Source: Sarocladium kiliense
Lineage: Eukaryota > Ascomycota > Sordariomycetes > Hypocreales > Sarocladiaceae
Assembly (NCBI GenBank): GCA_030734395.1
Contig: JAUZTG010000029.1
Coordinates: forward strand, 3,348,001-3,412,000
Direction of reading: 5' to 3'
DNA: 64,000 bases
Below are positions 21,331 to 33,527 of the stretch, piece after piece. The notes beneath the pieces are model-generated. The model saw nothing but the letters and a program-made list of their open reading frames with translations, had not been told where the DNA came from and searched no databases. The translations under genes and the position numbers were made by a program. Every line of letters begins with the position of its first letter. Positions within the stretch are counted from its first letter, which is position 1.

Positions 21331-24300
21331 GTTGGGCGGTTGTGATGCTTCGGCAGTTGCTTGAGATGAGGTAGTGAGGTTGGCGATGGAGAATTGATGG
21401 TCTTGGTGTTGAGGCGCGAGGAGATGGTTGATTGTGCGTCAGTTGTAGGAGGGTCGGCATGCGACGGGAGAAGTGAAGCTGCCAGCTCCCGGCAATTTTC
21501 TCCTTATCGGGTTGGGCTTTATCTATGCTGACTCATCATCGATGCGGCCTGAGGACCATGTTGGCTGAGCCTACCCTAGATGAGCCTGATGGAACTAGGG
21601 ATGAAGAGATGCAGTCTTGGAGTCGAAAGAACATCATTCTATTACGTGGGTCTTTGCTGCAAGAATCCCGGAACAGACTCAAGTAGCTATGAAACGTCCT
21701 GCGGGATGGCGCGTCATGTCGTGCATCATAGGGTGATCGACCCCAGCTTGTGATGCACGTCCTGGTCGTTTTGGGCCACGTACAGCTTGACCGACTCGAC
21801 AATCACCAGCATGCAGAACGCAATCTAGGGTTCTTGCATATCAGCCGGGTCGGGCTTTAGGTACCACGGGGGTTTACGATAGCTAATGCGTAAAAATCCA
21901 GGACTTGGGTAGCTGAGGGCTGGACAATAGTGTGGGAGAGACATGATGGTGTGGCCATTCTCCCGCCTACCACCACACACCTCACGTCTCGATATGCAGT
22001 GTAACGGTGAGGCTACGCTTTCGGCGTGGGATGGCATTGGGGCCAGCTCAGAGACCAGTAGCCAGTGACACGCTAGCTCCCCCTTGTGGCTGCTATTCTG
22101 CAAGGCCAGTGTGCAGTTTATGTGTTGTGAATGCTTCGCTGAGCGGGGAAGAAAGTGTGGGTGACGGAGCAATCGTGTCAATGGCGCCAACGCCATGTCT
22201 CTAAAAGTCGAGACGATGCTGCGGCCAGTTTTGGCGGCCAGCCCCGGCGTGGGGAAGGAGCGAAGAGGGAACACAACGAGAAAATGGCGGTGTGTCCAAG
22301 GAGGTGGGCAAGCGATGACAAGTGGAATGCGCTATGGTCGAGGTGAGTTGTAACAGTCTGTAACATATCAACTGTGGACACAGTGAGTGTTTGCATGGTG
22401 TTGGGAGAATGGGGGCGGATGATATCGTGAGCGGGTAGACTGATGGCGTGGTCACGATCAGTGGTTGGTAGTGTGTGTATCGGCCGCAATGTCCAGAAGG
22501 AGAAGGTTACGCTGCACTGGAGTAAAAAGTCGTCAGTTGATGTTGATTAGTACAGAGGTGAGGTATGGAATGAGGGTCGGACTGCAGTAAAGTATCTGAG
22601 CCAGAGTCTTATCGGACTCGGACCGGGTCAACGCACTGGAGCAAAACACGAGAGGAAGCGAAGGCTTGTAATTGATTGCAACCGGAGTGGGTGCCGTGGG
22701 TGCTGTGGGAGCAGATGTGGGACGGATAGGCAAGGCATGTGTGTGTTGTATATTGTGTGTTGCGTGATGTAGGTGTTTGAGGCCGGTAATGTACAGGATT
22801 GGGAGACGTGGATGCAGATACTGGCGAGATGGTGGTGGAGATGGTGATTGTGATGAAGGAAGCGACGGTAAGGTAGGCAGGTCTCTATCAACGGGGAGAG
22901 GGGGAGCAAGCGTCACGCAAGGCATCAATAGCAGCAAGTGTCTTATCAGCCTGAGGCTTGCAGATTAGGCAGCGAGCGTCGCTTTCCTAGGCTTTCCTAC
23001 GGAGGTCCTTCCTGGTGTTTGCGAAACGATGCCTGTGTCTATGAACATCAAACCTACAGGGAAGGTGCAACCCGAAGCCTGCCTCGTGTAATGTAAGGCT
23101 CGGAGGCCTTGCCTGAGGCGCCACTTTCTCACGGTGAGGCAGGCATCCGGGTCCAAACATTGGGGCTTGACTTTGACGATGACAAGAGACCAGCCGAGCG
23201 AGTCTGACTCACTCACGCTGCTGGCTGGGCAGCCTTCGTTTGTTCTCAATTCCAGACGGACACTGACAACACCTCAGTCTCTGACGGGCGAGCTGCAGAC
23301 TGGGCCGACGGCTCCATTTGTCCCGCCCCTGTCAAGCGTTTCTGGAATACAAAGATTTGGACGGTGCACAATTGTTCATCAGGGTGTCATAATATGCCTC
23401 GCGACTGGTCTGCATGAGCCGCAGGCGACGCGTAACAAGAGCACCAGGCGCCGTAACCGTTCGATGCAAACATAAGAGTAATACCATGCGATCGAGCATC
23501 ATGGGTATATCGATGCAGCTGAGCGTGGGAAACTTTCCAAACAACAGTGGCCTCATGTTTGCTCGTTGACGTTTCCCTATTGGCGACAGAGACGGGCAGG
23601 ACTGACATGTGCGTGAGGCAGCAACTGTGAGTGATCAGCTTCTTGAGCAGTTCCTGGAAACACCACAGAGATGTTAACGGGTTGAGGGGCCCAGCCAAGC
23701 TACGGCAACTCGCTCGGACGATTTATCTCATTTGCCGATAGTCAGTGCAATCATATTTCATATTTAATATTATTGAGCGACGCAGCCATGCAGTGCAGAG
23801 CACGGTCCCGGACACCGTGCTGTGCCATGACTCTCACCTACTGCCTGGTTGATGGCTCCCCCACCCATTTCATGCATCCCACTTTTTTTTCTTTGCCCGT
23901 GGCGCTGCGCTGTGGTAATAAATTTTCCTCGGCCCGTATCACGACATCGACAGTTTACTGACGGCAGCCGGAAGCTTGTTCACGCTGTGCTGCCTTGCTG
24001 CTGGACAACACGTTGCACATGGCTATGGTGGTACGAGGGGTGAAAGGCAGGCTCTCACTGGTAGATACTTCCTCTTCAAATTCAGAATCACGATCTTTTG
24101 TCTCAGAAAATTCGCGAAGAACGACCCCTCCATGCATTCCCCTCTATCGCCAGGCACTTTGAAGTGCACCCCTCCCCCTCTCTGCCTGGGCTTCCCCTGT
24201 CCCGCCCTTGCCAGCGCTGCTGCCCCTCCCAACGCCCTGTAACTACTGCTGTTGTACCTGGCGCCGGTCTCCTTCTCCAACTTAAGTCAGCCAGAGTGTG

Positions 24301-24708
24301 TCCATGTGTCGGGACTCCTACAGCAGAGAAAGGACCTGGGATATGTTGAGCTAGAGAAAAAGAAGCAAAGATTGCTGAACTTGATCCATGATCCTGGACT
24401 TTATCCCGACCTCTGCCTGACCGCGTTCTATTCTCAGTTTCCTCGTACTCTCATGTCCAGCTGCAGCCCTCCCACCATCATCGACCTGACACGCACCACA
24501 CACACCACCACTACCACAGCACACGCCCTGCATCCCTCCTCCTTCTCCTTCTGCTTCTGCCTCCAATCCCGCCTTTTTTTCTCACCCTGCACCGATTTTC
24601 CCTGATCATCCTCTCACCTATCCTCTACACACCCCCGGTCCTGCTTCCGCCTATCCCTCCCTCCTCTCTTCTCTCTCTCTCCTTCTTTTCCTCTTCTTCC
24701 CTTCCGCA
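21331..24708. other. Divergent intergenic region, 3.4 kb, between tim10 and apt1
   Basis: No supported gene. Open frames on both strands (such as 21825-22274 minus and 22533-22937 minus) have non-ATG starts or low-complexity Pro/His-rich products. The segment 24440-24705 is heavily CT-rich and is the likely core promoter and leader of apt1. A short AT-rich patch lies at about 23745-23775. Confidence 0.55.
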
Positions 24709-25422
24709 ATGACGGACACCCTCCCACCAGACACCCAAACCTCGTCGTCGTCTACCGCCGCCGCCCAAGATGCCTCGCGACGACAGCCCCCCTCCGCCGC
24801 CGCCACCTCCGCCGAACTCGCCAGTGCGATAAGCACTCTTCGTGCGTCTCTCCGCTCCTTCCAGGACTTCCCAATCCCGGGCATCGAGTTTGTTGATATC
24901 ATGCCTCTCTTCGCCGACCCTAAGGCCCATGTTACCTTGCTCGATGCGCTCGAGATCCAGGTCCGTCAGCAGGCTGCCTCTGCTGGAGGCATGCCCGATG
25001 TCATTGTCGGTCTTGATGCCCGTGGATTCCTCTTTGGCCCTGGCCTCGCCCTCAGGCTCGGTGTTGGCTTCGCCGCTGTGCGCAAGAAGGGAAAGCTTCC
25101 CGGTCCTTGCGTCACGGCTGAGTACGCCAAGGAGTACGGCACCGACTTCTTCCAAATGCAGGAGGATGCTATCAAGGAGGGACAGAAGGTTCTGGTCGTT
25201 GACGACATCATCGCTACCGGTATGACTTTATATGACTCTGAAGCTCCTCCAATTCGATGCTAACTTCTCCAAACAGGTGGCTCTGCAAAGGCCGCGGCCG
25301 ATCTCGTTCACAAGTGCAATGGCTCTGTCCTGGGTTTCCTCTTCATTCTCGAGATCCCTGGCCTCAACGGACGCGACAAGCTTGACGGACTGCCTACCAC
25401 AATCCTTCTCGAAAACGAATAG
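24709..25422 (+). CDS. apt1: Adenine phosphoribosyltransferase (purine salvage)
   Basis: APRT converts adenine and PRPP to AMP and pyrophosphate in cytosolic purine salvage. There are two exons, 24709-25219 and 25277-25422, giving 218 residues. The family core starts at about residue 40 (LRASLRSFQDFPIPGIEF). GLDARGFLFGPGLA follows at 101-114, and the PRPP-binding loop VLVVDDIIATGGSAKAA is at 161-177. The intron falls inside this loop, within the codon for Gly171. The end, GLPTTILLENE, is typical. A Ser/Ala/Thr-rich N-terminal extension of about 35 residues is longer than in yeast Apt1. An internal start cannot be excluded, but ATG 24709 directly follows the CT-rich leader. Confidence 0.95.
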
Positions 25423-26411
25423 ACTTCTCGCAACTTAACTTTTGTTGAGGACATTACTCTGCAATTCGTTTGAGCCAAGCCAGATGATTCTGCGGCTAGC
25501 GAACTATTCCATGCTTGTCTTGTCTCTGTTTCTGATTATCGTATTTTGTCACTTGAAGAGCTCAGAAGGCAATTGTGCGTGGGTCTTCCTCTTTCTCAGC
25601 TCGTTTGGTGCCTATCAAGTGTTGTTGCAACGGCGAGCTCAACAATACGGTCACTCGAGTACGCTCTTCCGTGACCGGAAAACTGAGCCAAGACACTCGC
25701 CTGCTTTGCTGCATGAAGCCAGGGTCTCTCCGAGAGACGGCAACTCTCGCGCTGCCAGAAGGAGCCACTCTCAAACGCTTGGATCTCGCGTCGCCTTATT
25801 CGAATCCCTGCTTGTCCCTCGCCATTTCGGTTACCTGGAGACCTTTCCCTTTTGGCCTGACTACGATGCTCTCAGTCTCGTCATTTGATCTTAAGTCTTG
25901 GTTTTTCCACATTTTTTTTGGAACTCGTCGATCTGTTTCTGCACAAATTACACATACATACAAAACCGGAGGGTTGGAAACTCTTATAGACTTTTTTTTG
26001 TGGGAAGGGGAGCTAAAGGGGAAGCTTATTACATGAATAATGATGATTTACTCCTGTTCTCACAGGTATGTGCTTTCTTGAGAGCTATCGTTTGTTTACA
26101 TGCGCTGTTTCACGCTTGCGAGGAGGAGAGCTGGCTGTAAACGAGCTGATCATGAGAAGAGGCAATCATAGCGGGCAAGCTCACTCGCGCTAATGGTAAT
26201 GTGATAATTGCTCTAGAAAAGAGAGGACAGATCTGAAGAATCTTAGCATCAGTGTTGAGAAAAAATGACGGGCTATGATCGTGAACTTGTACTCGGTTTG
26301 ATAGCGCATAAAATCCATAGTACCCAAAAACAAAAACTCCGTGTCTCTATGCATATTCATATGTCGCTTCATGACCGTGTCCTCCTTCCATTTTTCTAAC
26401 AAGCTGATCTC
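25423..26411. other. Convergent 3' region between apt1 and the GH47 gene
   Basis: About 1 kb between two convergent stop codons, AT-richer than the genes, with several T runs. The short frames show no family motif. Confidence 0.55.
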
Positions 26412-29400
26412 TCACAATACCAGCGCATTCTCAATCTTCACATCTTGACTGTGAACTATGTACTTCCGCCTCATACCGACAGCCTTCGCCCCCTTCAGAA
26501 GATCGTAGTCGCCCTTCATGCCCTGGAGAAGAACCATGGGCACCCCAAAAGGACGTTTCATCCCTTTCGGTGTCATTTGTTCTGTTTCAAGGAGCGGTCT
26601 CGTCGAACTTGCGCCTGCTTCCGCGGCTTCGTCATCATACTCATCTACAACAAGTACAATTTGTAACGCCGACTTCCCAGGTGAGAAACTGGGGATATTG
26701 TCCAGTTTCTGGGAGAATGTACATCCGCCACGACGCATGAGGATGATGTGGTGGTCACGCGCTGCGGTATCCGGGAGGGGCGAGTCGCAGGCTTCCCCGG
26801 CTGCGAAGATGGTCTTCCAGGGGAACCGGGAGGCGGAGGTGGATGACCAGCCCGGGCTGCCGGGTGTGGGGGTGTCCGGGATGGATGGGACGGGAAAGGC
26901 GCCGGGACCGGTGGGGGTGTTGGCCGTCCAGCTGAGGACGGGAGGGGAGGAGTTGTGGGTGTCTGGCGTGAGAGTCGCTTCGGGGTCGAAGACGGAGCTA
27001 ACGGCGTTGAAGAGGTGGCGAAAGAGAGATTGAGAGGGGATTTGTTGTTGCTCCTCGATTTCCTCGTTGGCGTGCTGGATGAGAGTGTCGTCATCGTTGA
27101 ATAATGCTATGCTGGCGTTGTCGGTGGAGTCGATGAGGTCGTCGTCGAGGGCAGCAAGGGTGTCGTCATCGAACAATGCATGAATCTGAACCGCATCCTG
27201 CCGCCTCTGGCAGGTAAATGCACCGTCTTTGAGGCTGCGCACGTCTTCGGCGTAGAAGTGAACTATTTCATCACGTCCTAGCTGCGTTGTGCCCAGATGA
27301 GTAATCCTCCAGAAGGGCGTTCCAATGCCAGTCGGCTCCGGCATTTGAAGCTCGAGTTGCATTTTGAGACCGTCGATACTGCTAATTAGGGGACCATTGA
27401 GGTCCTCGTAATAGGCGAAAGATGAACCGAACTGCGAGGCGACAGATTTGAGGATGTCACTGGCGGGGAATTCGATCCATGTTACGATCTTCTCGTCTGG
27501 CTTCACGCAGGTACCATCTGAAGGGAGCATGGTTGGAGGTAATGTCCATGGGAAGTACGTATGGTTGGACAATGCTCGATATTTGGTGATTTTGCCTCGC
27601 TTCTGATCGTCAACTTCGATGACTTCAAGTGGGCCGTGGACGTTTGGCGCATTCTCAAGACCCGTGAAGCGAGAGACCGCGAATAGGTTTGGTCGAGCAG
27701 CCGTTGCCGAGCCAGTCAGCGAAAATGTACCTGGTGGAACAGGGCAGGACACCGTCAATCCCTCATCATGGTAAGGATATGACACAACAGCCTTGGCCCG
27801 CTGGGCCTTGCTTCTTCTTTGGCGAGTACGTGCTTGCTTGGGAATCAACAAAGGATGACCCTCCGTGGTAAAGACATACGCTGCATCAAGCTTGTTGAGA
27901 GCATGTTCGGGATCGAAAAGCAGATAAAGATACTTTGCCGTCTCGCCAAGGAAGAAACTTTCCATGCGGTCGCTCTTTTCTCCAGACCGGACATCTTGCA
28001 ACCCAGCCCACCCGCAAGGAGCGTGGCACCGCCACTTGATATCCCTCAATACCATCTCCCCGACATAAAGATACCATGGGTCTTGTGTTGCGCGATAGAT
28101 GTAGTATGTCGACTCGATAAATTCTGGGCGACCGGGCCACCATCCAATGCCAGAGACAACATTATTTTCTAGGATCGACCATCGCTCTGGCAGTGCCGAA
28201 TAACGTGTCCACAGAGCGGTGTATAAGAGGTTCGCCTCGACTGCTTCGTCAACCTCCCCCGCAAGAGCAAGCAATCCTGGATAGAACGCTCCGAGGCTAT
28301 CGATCCACATGGTGAATGGCTGGCCTGTGGTGCGGTGGTTGTTGGAATAGTAGGGGTAGTGTCCTCGATCCGTGTATAGATAACGCTTCACAGATGCGTG
28401 CGCCTGATGCCAAGTCTCCAAGAAAGCTTCTGATGAATGCATCTCGGGGGCGAGTGGCTCATGAAGGGTACTCGGATCCAGCCATCCTGTTGTGCTCTGT
28501 TTGTACGAGGACGAGGCGTTTGGTGTACCCTGGCCCGACAGTAGGATGTGACTCTTGAGCGCGTACTCGAAGAAACTGTCCATACCTGCTCCAATGCCCG
28601 CATGAGGTCCGATCCATGATCCTCGCTCAGCATCGATGCCGTTGCCAATTAGACCAATGCGACTCCGCCGATTCCAGACCTCCCAGAACGCTCTCTTCGC
28701 AGCTTGTTCGAACCTCAAATCACCTGTCAAGCGACTGAGAACCGTGAATTCGAGCGTGAGACTCCCTGCACCGGCACTGCAGGTCTCTGTGATTTCTCTC
28801 GGGCGGCTTGATTCATCAGTTTCCTCTTCCGAGGTCGGATGAAGCGGTGAGTTCGTATAGAAAGGTATACCATGTCGCAAGTTGACTCTCGGGTACGGAA
28901 TGCCAGTCTTGGTATAGAATGCGGGGAGCAGTCTCTGCCCAAGATCCAGCGCAAGTCTCAGAAGCTGTCCATCGTATTTGAACCCATTCGGCCATGAGAT
29001 TGGTGGCAATTCCAGTGGATCGTCCGATGGCCCTTCTTCTTCTGACTGCGCATCATAGCGCGATATCGGCAACTCTCCAATGGCGAACAAGTGTGCGCTG
29101 AGCAATCCTCCCAGACCTCGGATGACGGTCTCGAAGACCTGAACCTTGCTATCGAGGTCGAAGCCGCGAGCTCGAATACCTTGACCAGACACCCCAGACC
29201 TTCCATCCCCGTAGTAGAGAACAAATTGCGCAATGCCGTGCTGAAAATCTGCCAAAGCTCGTTCCGCCGTCTCGGAATCGCTTTCGGGGCCACCGGCGAG
29301 GATGGCGAGGGTCGAGAGGCTGTCGATCAGCGTCAGGCTGTAGTTGCCAAGCGCATCATTGAGTCCTATCAAGTCGGGGTTTTCGCGGTCACGGGTCAGA

Positions 29401-29630
29401 GGCGCGCATGACAGCGGACGTAACTATTGAACATTTGGTTTAGCAGCAATCACTTAGCATCCGAGAAGAGCTCTTACCTCATCTTCTGGAAAGGCATGCT
29501 GCATGTAGTTGCCGTACCCGTGATAGAACATGTCAACCGTCTCCCGCCGCAGCTGCGCCATGCGGTCTGCCCGCATCGCAGCAGCAGTCAACAGCAGCGG
29601 GAGCCATGTTGCGACAAGTACAAACAACAT
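26412..29630 (-). CDS. mnl1: EDEM/Mnl1-type GH47 alpha-mannosidase-like protein with PA domain (ER-associated degradation)
   Basis: Htm1/Mnl1 and EDEM proteins trim mannose from misfolded ER glycoproteins and so mark them for ER-associated degradation. There are two exons, 29630-29478 and 29423-26412, giving 1,054 residues. The start MLFVLVATWLPLLLTAAAM is a signal peptide. The GH47 domain covers about residues 30-560. It carries YGNYMQHAFPEDELRPLSC, TLIDSLSTLAILAG, ETCSAGAGSLTLEF, MWIDSLGAFYPGLLALAG, ESTYYIYRATQDPWYL and MESFFLGETAKYLYLLFD. Residues about 919-1054 look like a protease-associated (PA) domain (ILMRRGGCTFSQKLDN, then ALQIVLVVDEYDD), as in EDEM3. There is no HDEL-type tail. It is longer than yeast Htm1 (about 796) because of an acidic linker near 800-900. 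The orthology call Mnl1 rather than Mnl2 is probable, not proven. Confidence 0.92.
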
Positions 29631-32600
29631 GCTATGCTTGCCTGCTGGATCGTGAGGATCACCAGCTGAACCCCCTCAGGTTCCAATCAACCTTGAATGC
29701 CGCTCGGATGTCACCCAGCCACATGGGAGCGAGCGTCGTGAAAGGCCAATGTGCTAGTGAAGCATATGTTCGACCAGGATCGGGATCGACGCCTGTCAAC
29801 CCAGGGAGCATCAGTTGCGTTGTTGATGGGCAAGGTGCTTGTCGTCGTGTATTTGGTCGCGTGGCCGTTGTAGCTGATAAGCGACTTTCAACGTTTCCGC
29901 CACTGTGGCTGGAGCGATCATACTGTAGTCAAGTCATTTCTGACTACCCTGCAACATCGTCAACCCAACTGCCCCTCCGGCTCCGTTGCTGGACTTGGCC
30001 AATCCCGAAACCCCAATCATGCTAGGCGCGGACTGACATGATTCGGAATAGCGAGCACAACACCAGAAAAGGCCATGTTCGTGTTTTATGTCTCAACCAG
30101 TCCCAAAACCAGTCCCAAAACCAGTCCAAAGACCAGTCCAACGCTGACATGATACTCGATCACCCGCAGCCAACCTGCATGACGAAGACCAACGAGAGAC
30201 TTCACGAGCCTCCAGGTCACCTGCGTATCGAAGCATGCGGGCAGCCGCCTTGACCCCTGCTATTGAGCTCATCACACTCTTTGCATTCCGGATTCTCGTC
30301 TATTATGGACAGTGTGGGCTTAGCAAAGCCAAGCCTCACCTGTCACCCTGGGTGTCCCCTTGACGTAGCAGCCGGAAACCGCCAACTCTTCTATGCAATG
30401 CAAATTGCCGCTGGCTCGCTGATCAATGCCGGTTTGCCACAACCAAGTCAGGCTGGGAGAGGTTGCATGCGACAACTTGCAGATAAACAGACACCTTCTG
30501 CTTCAACGGTGGTGATCTAAGTTCGAAGCCACTCAACACGCGTACTGCTGCTGCATCTAGCCGTGTGAACCAAGACATAGGCACCATGCCTAGGCGATCT
30601 AGCCTATCAAATCTTTTCCGATGGGAAGGCATTTCATGGAATCTTCGCACAGCCGATTCTCTGCTCGGCCTTCCCCAGTTATGATCAGGCTGTTTCTCCT
30701 GTACAAGGCTGATCGTGACGAGAACACGGACTTCCCGGGCCGACTAGAATAACCATCTTTGCCAGCTTTGTTTGAGTCAGAGGATATCATCACTCTGTGT
30801 GGCTGGCTGCGTTGATGCACTCTTGTTGTCCTGGGCGGATGATGGTGAGGCGTATGCACACCCTGCGGCGCAGTCCAGTGATCGGTTCTCCGGCTAGCTA
30901 AGACCGTACCATTCCCCGGCCGTTGGAGCCCTTTTGGGGTCTAATCGCCGGGCTGTGACATCCTTGGATATTGGCGACAGGCAGCTGCTCATCGAATCTA
31001 TACACGCCTGAATAGGCAGATGGAGAGAGGCGGTTACGGATCGCAACTGACGTTACTACAACTACATGGAGCAAAGCACGAACACGAGATGCGACATGGA
31101 CAGGGGTCTCTCAGCACATCGAACCAAACTTTACTGTGCCGAGCATGAAGAGCCCTCTAGCGGCTCATGGATAACCGACGCGGACCACGTTCGAAAACGG
31201 TGACGGCCGCTTAGCCCTCCTTGCACCTTGTCAAGGGGCCGTGCTGGCCCTGTGGCGTCCCCCTGCCTGTCATCGGGGAAGCTTTGCCCATTCTCCCCGG
31301 CGAGAACTCCTCGCCAAAGGCCCATGTTCCCGCAGTCGATCGAAGAGGCCGATCAGGAAGGATCACTGGGGTAGTCCCTAGACACCTTCAACGACATCTT
31401 ATGTCTCAGTCGTCTACTTCAAACGGCACAGCGTAGGACGACAACAGTACACGAAGGGTCCTCGATTTGTCTTGAACGGTTCGACAAATTAATTGGCAGG
31501 CGATACAGGGGTTAGCAAAGAATAGGTAGGTCACACTTTGACATCGCTAAGTTTTCGGGCTATAGCTTGTCCGTTCACATCCCGGTAAATCGAACCCCCG
31601 ACAATTTCTGAAAGCCCAGCATGGCATTATCCGTTTCTGGCTGCCAGAACTCCGCAGACCGACTCCGTACTCTGTAATACACGTCACTCCGCGAGTCAAG
31701 ACCATCATGGCCAGGGATTGGACGAGGACTGTAAGCTAGATCGCCTGCTGAAGAATTGCTCGGACTGTGGACCTTCGCCGACTTGTCATCCAGGTCGCCA
31801 CTTCGGTGCTTTTCTCAAGGCCGCATTGCAGCTGCAGCTGTAAATGGACGAGGGGATCAAAGACGGTCCCTGCTGCTTCCGAGGCTGATCTCCAAGACCG
31901 GGATGGCCATCGATTGAGGTTCACTCTCTCGCACCACCCCCATCTTTTCCTCATGCATGACCAGGGCCTTTTGTTTGCTTGGCTCTTGAGACTCTGTTCA
32001 ACTGGGAACATTCTGCGTCCGAACACCTGAGCAGGTATTCAGCAGACGGAAAAACTAACTGATATTCTCACTAGGTACCTTCAGCCAGCGAGAACTAAAA
32101 TGCAAGTGCTTCAGCCCCCCCGGACAGCGTGGCCCTGCTGGAAATTAATGCTCCATTGCAATTTTCCATACTGTCGGGTCGGCGCGAGCGCGTCGCGGGA
32201 CACAACCCCTCTTCCCCGGCGCTTGGACAGAGGCGAGGGTTCCCCTGTCATTAAACTTGGCTTCGCAAGCTTCGCTCGTTGCTGGACTATGCCACGGTGA
32301 CAAGCCTCCGTCTCTACGCCGATGCAGAGTTTGTGTTACCATGGCTTCTTGGCTGATAGTCAGCATGCCCACTATGCTAAATTGGCACGGCACCAGTGGC
32401 TAGTAAGACGAACTGGCGAGCTGACCAATCGGCCAGTCAACGCCAAACGCATCTTCTCTGCATGGGGCGGTGATTGAGCTGCTAAAACGCGACGCAAACG
32501 GTGTACTCTGACACCTGTGGCCAGAGGGCACAGTATCGTATTCCCGCGCGGGATGGACAACGAAGGCGGATCTACGCAGACGATAAGACTGACTAGACCC

Positions 32601-33527
32601 CTCCAGAGTCATTCCCATCTCCTGGACCGCCTTGCACGTCATGCTCCAGAGCTTAAGAAAGGGAAAACCTGCACGCGTCAGAATTGGGAAGCAACAAGCG
32701 GAGAAGGGTAACCCGAAGAGGGTGCTGGGGCCGTTCTCTCGGCATTAACAATTCTTTCATCCTCAAAGCACCTGCAAAGACTCTGCATAGCACCACCGTG
32801 TTCACGCCGTCGTTGTGGGGTAGTTGTTCAGTATAACGTTACTGATATGAGGTTGCGTATGGAATTAGTGTGGCGAGGAGAGTCGCCCTCAAGCGTGTGG
32901 AAGGATGGGTGGAAGGGCTGTGCAACCTCTCAAGGAACACAGATTGCTTGGCCACCCCAAGATCAGAGTACTCCACAGAGCATAGTACTCCGCAGGCTGT
33001 TTCTGTGAAACAAAGCTGTCAGCAGCTAAGATCAGACGTCACTGTAGCATGGTGGCAATGATCATCCCTGACACCAAGATTGGAGGTTGCCATGTCCAAA
33101 GATATCTGGCCATGTCAGCAAAGGCGCTCCATTGTCTGAGATGAATTTCGAGCATATGGCACAGGGAATAGACAATGTGGATTTCAGTGGATTTGAAGGC
33201 AGGCTAGCCACACCCAACAAAGAGCCGGGGCGGACAAGCGATGTCACTCAAAAGGGGCATACGCAGGGGAGCCTTACGCCTCGTGACGTCGACCTGCAAG
33301 GAATTCTGCGCCGTAAGTTGGAATTTGCGAAGCTCTCAGCTGAGAGGATGTAAATGAACCAAAGAAATCGTTCCTGTCGTTGTTCCATATCTGTCTAAAC
33401 TCCACGCCAGTCCGCAAGATATCCCTGAAGGATGCTCACCAGGACCAAAAATAATGTCTGTTGTTAATGTACCAAAACCCATATCCTGTGATGCGTCCAG
33501 ATGCCCAAGATGGTTGGGATTGCTCCC
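29631..33527. other. Gene-poor intergenic region, 3.9 kb
   Basis: I see no supported gene. The region holds the 5' flank of the GH47 gene on the left and the 3' flank of the SANT-like gene on the right. It contains a 12-bp tandem repeat (30097-30144) and copies of the CCGTACTCTGTA/AGAGTACTCC motif (31665-31676, 32965-32974, 32983-32993). Open frames are short and without family signatures. Confidence 0.5.
30097..30144 (+). repeat. 12-bp tandem repeat, four units
   Basis: The units are CCAGTCCCAAAA twice (30097-30108 and 30109-30120), then CCAGTCCAAAGA and CCAGTCCAACGC, the last two partly diverged. No gene is associated. Confidence 0.85.

Noticed and set aside
21825..22274. 149-codon minus-strand ORF
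   Set aside because: It starts at GTG, lacks motifs, and sits in a region with no splice-supported extension.
31585..31605. TCGAACCCCC sequence resembling a tRNA T-arm on the minus strand
   Set aside because: Its T stem does not pair properly and no acceptor, D or anticodon arm can be drawn.
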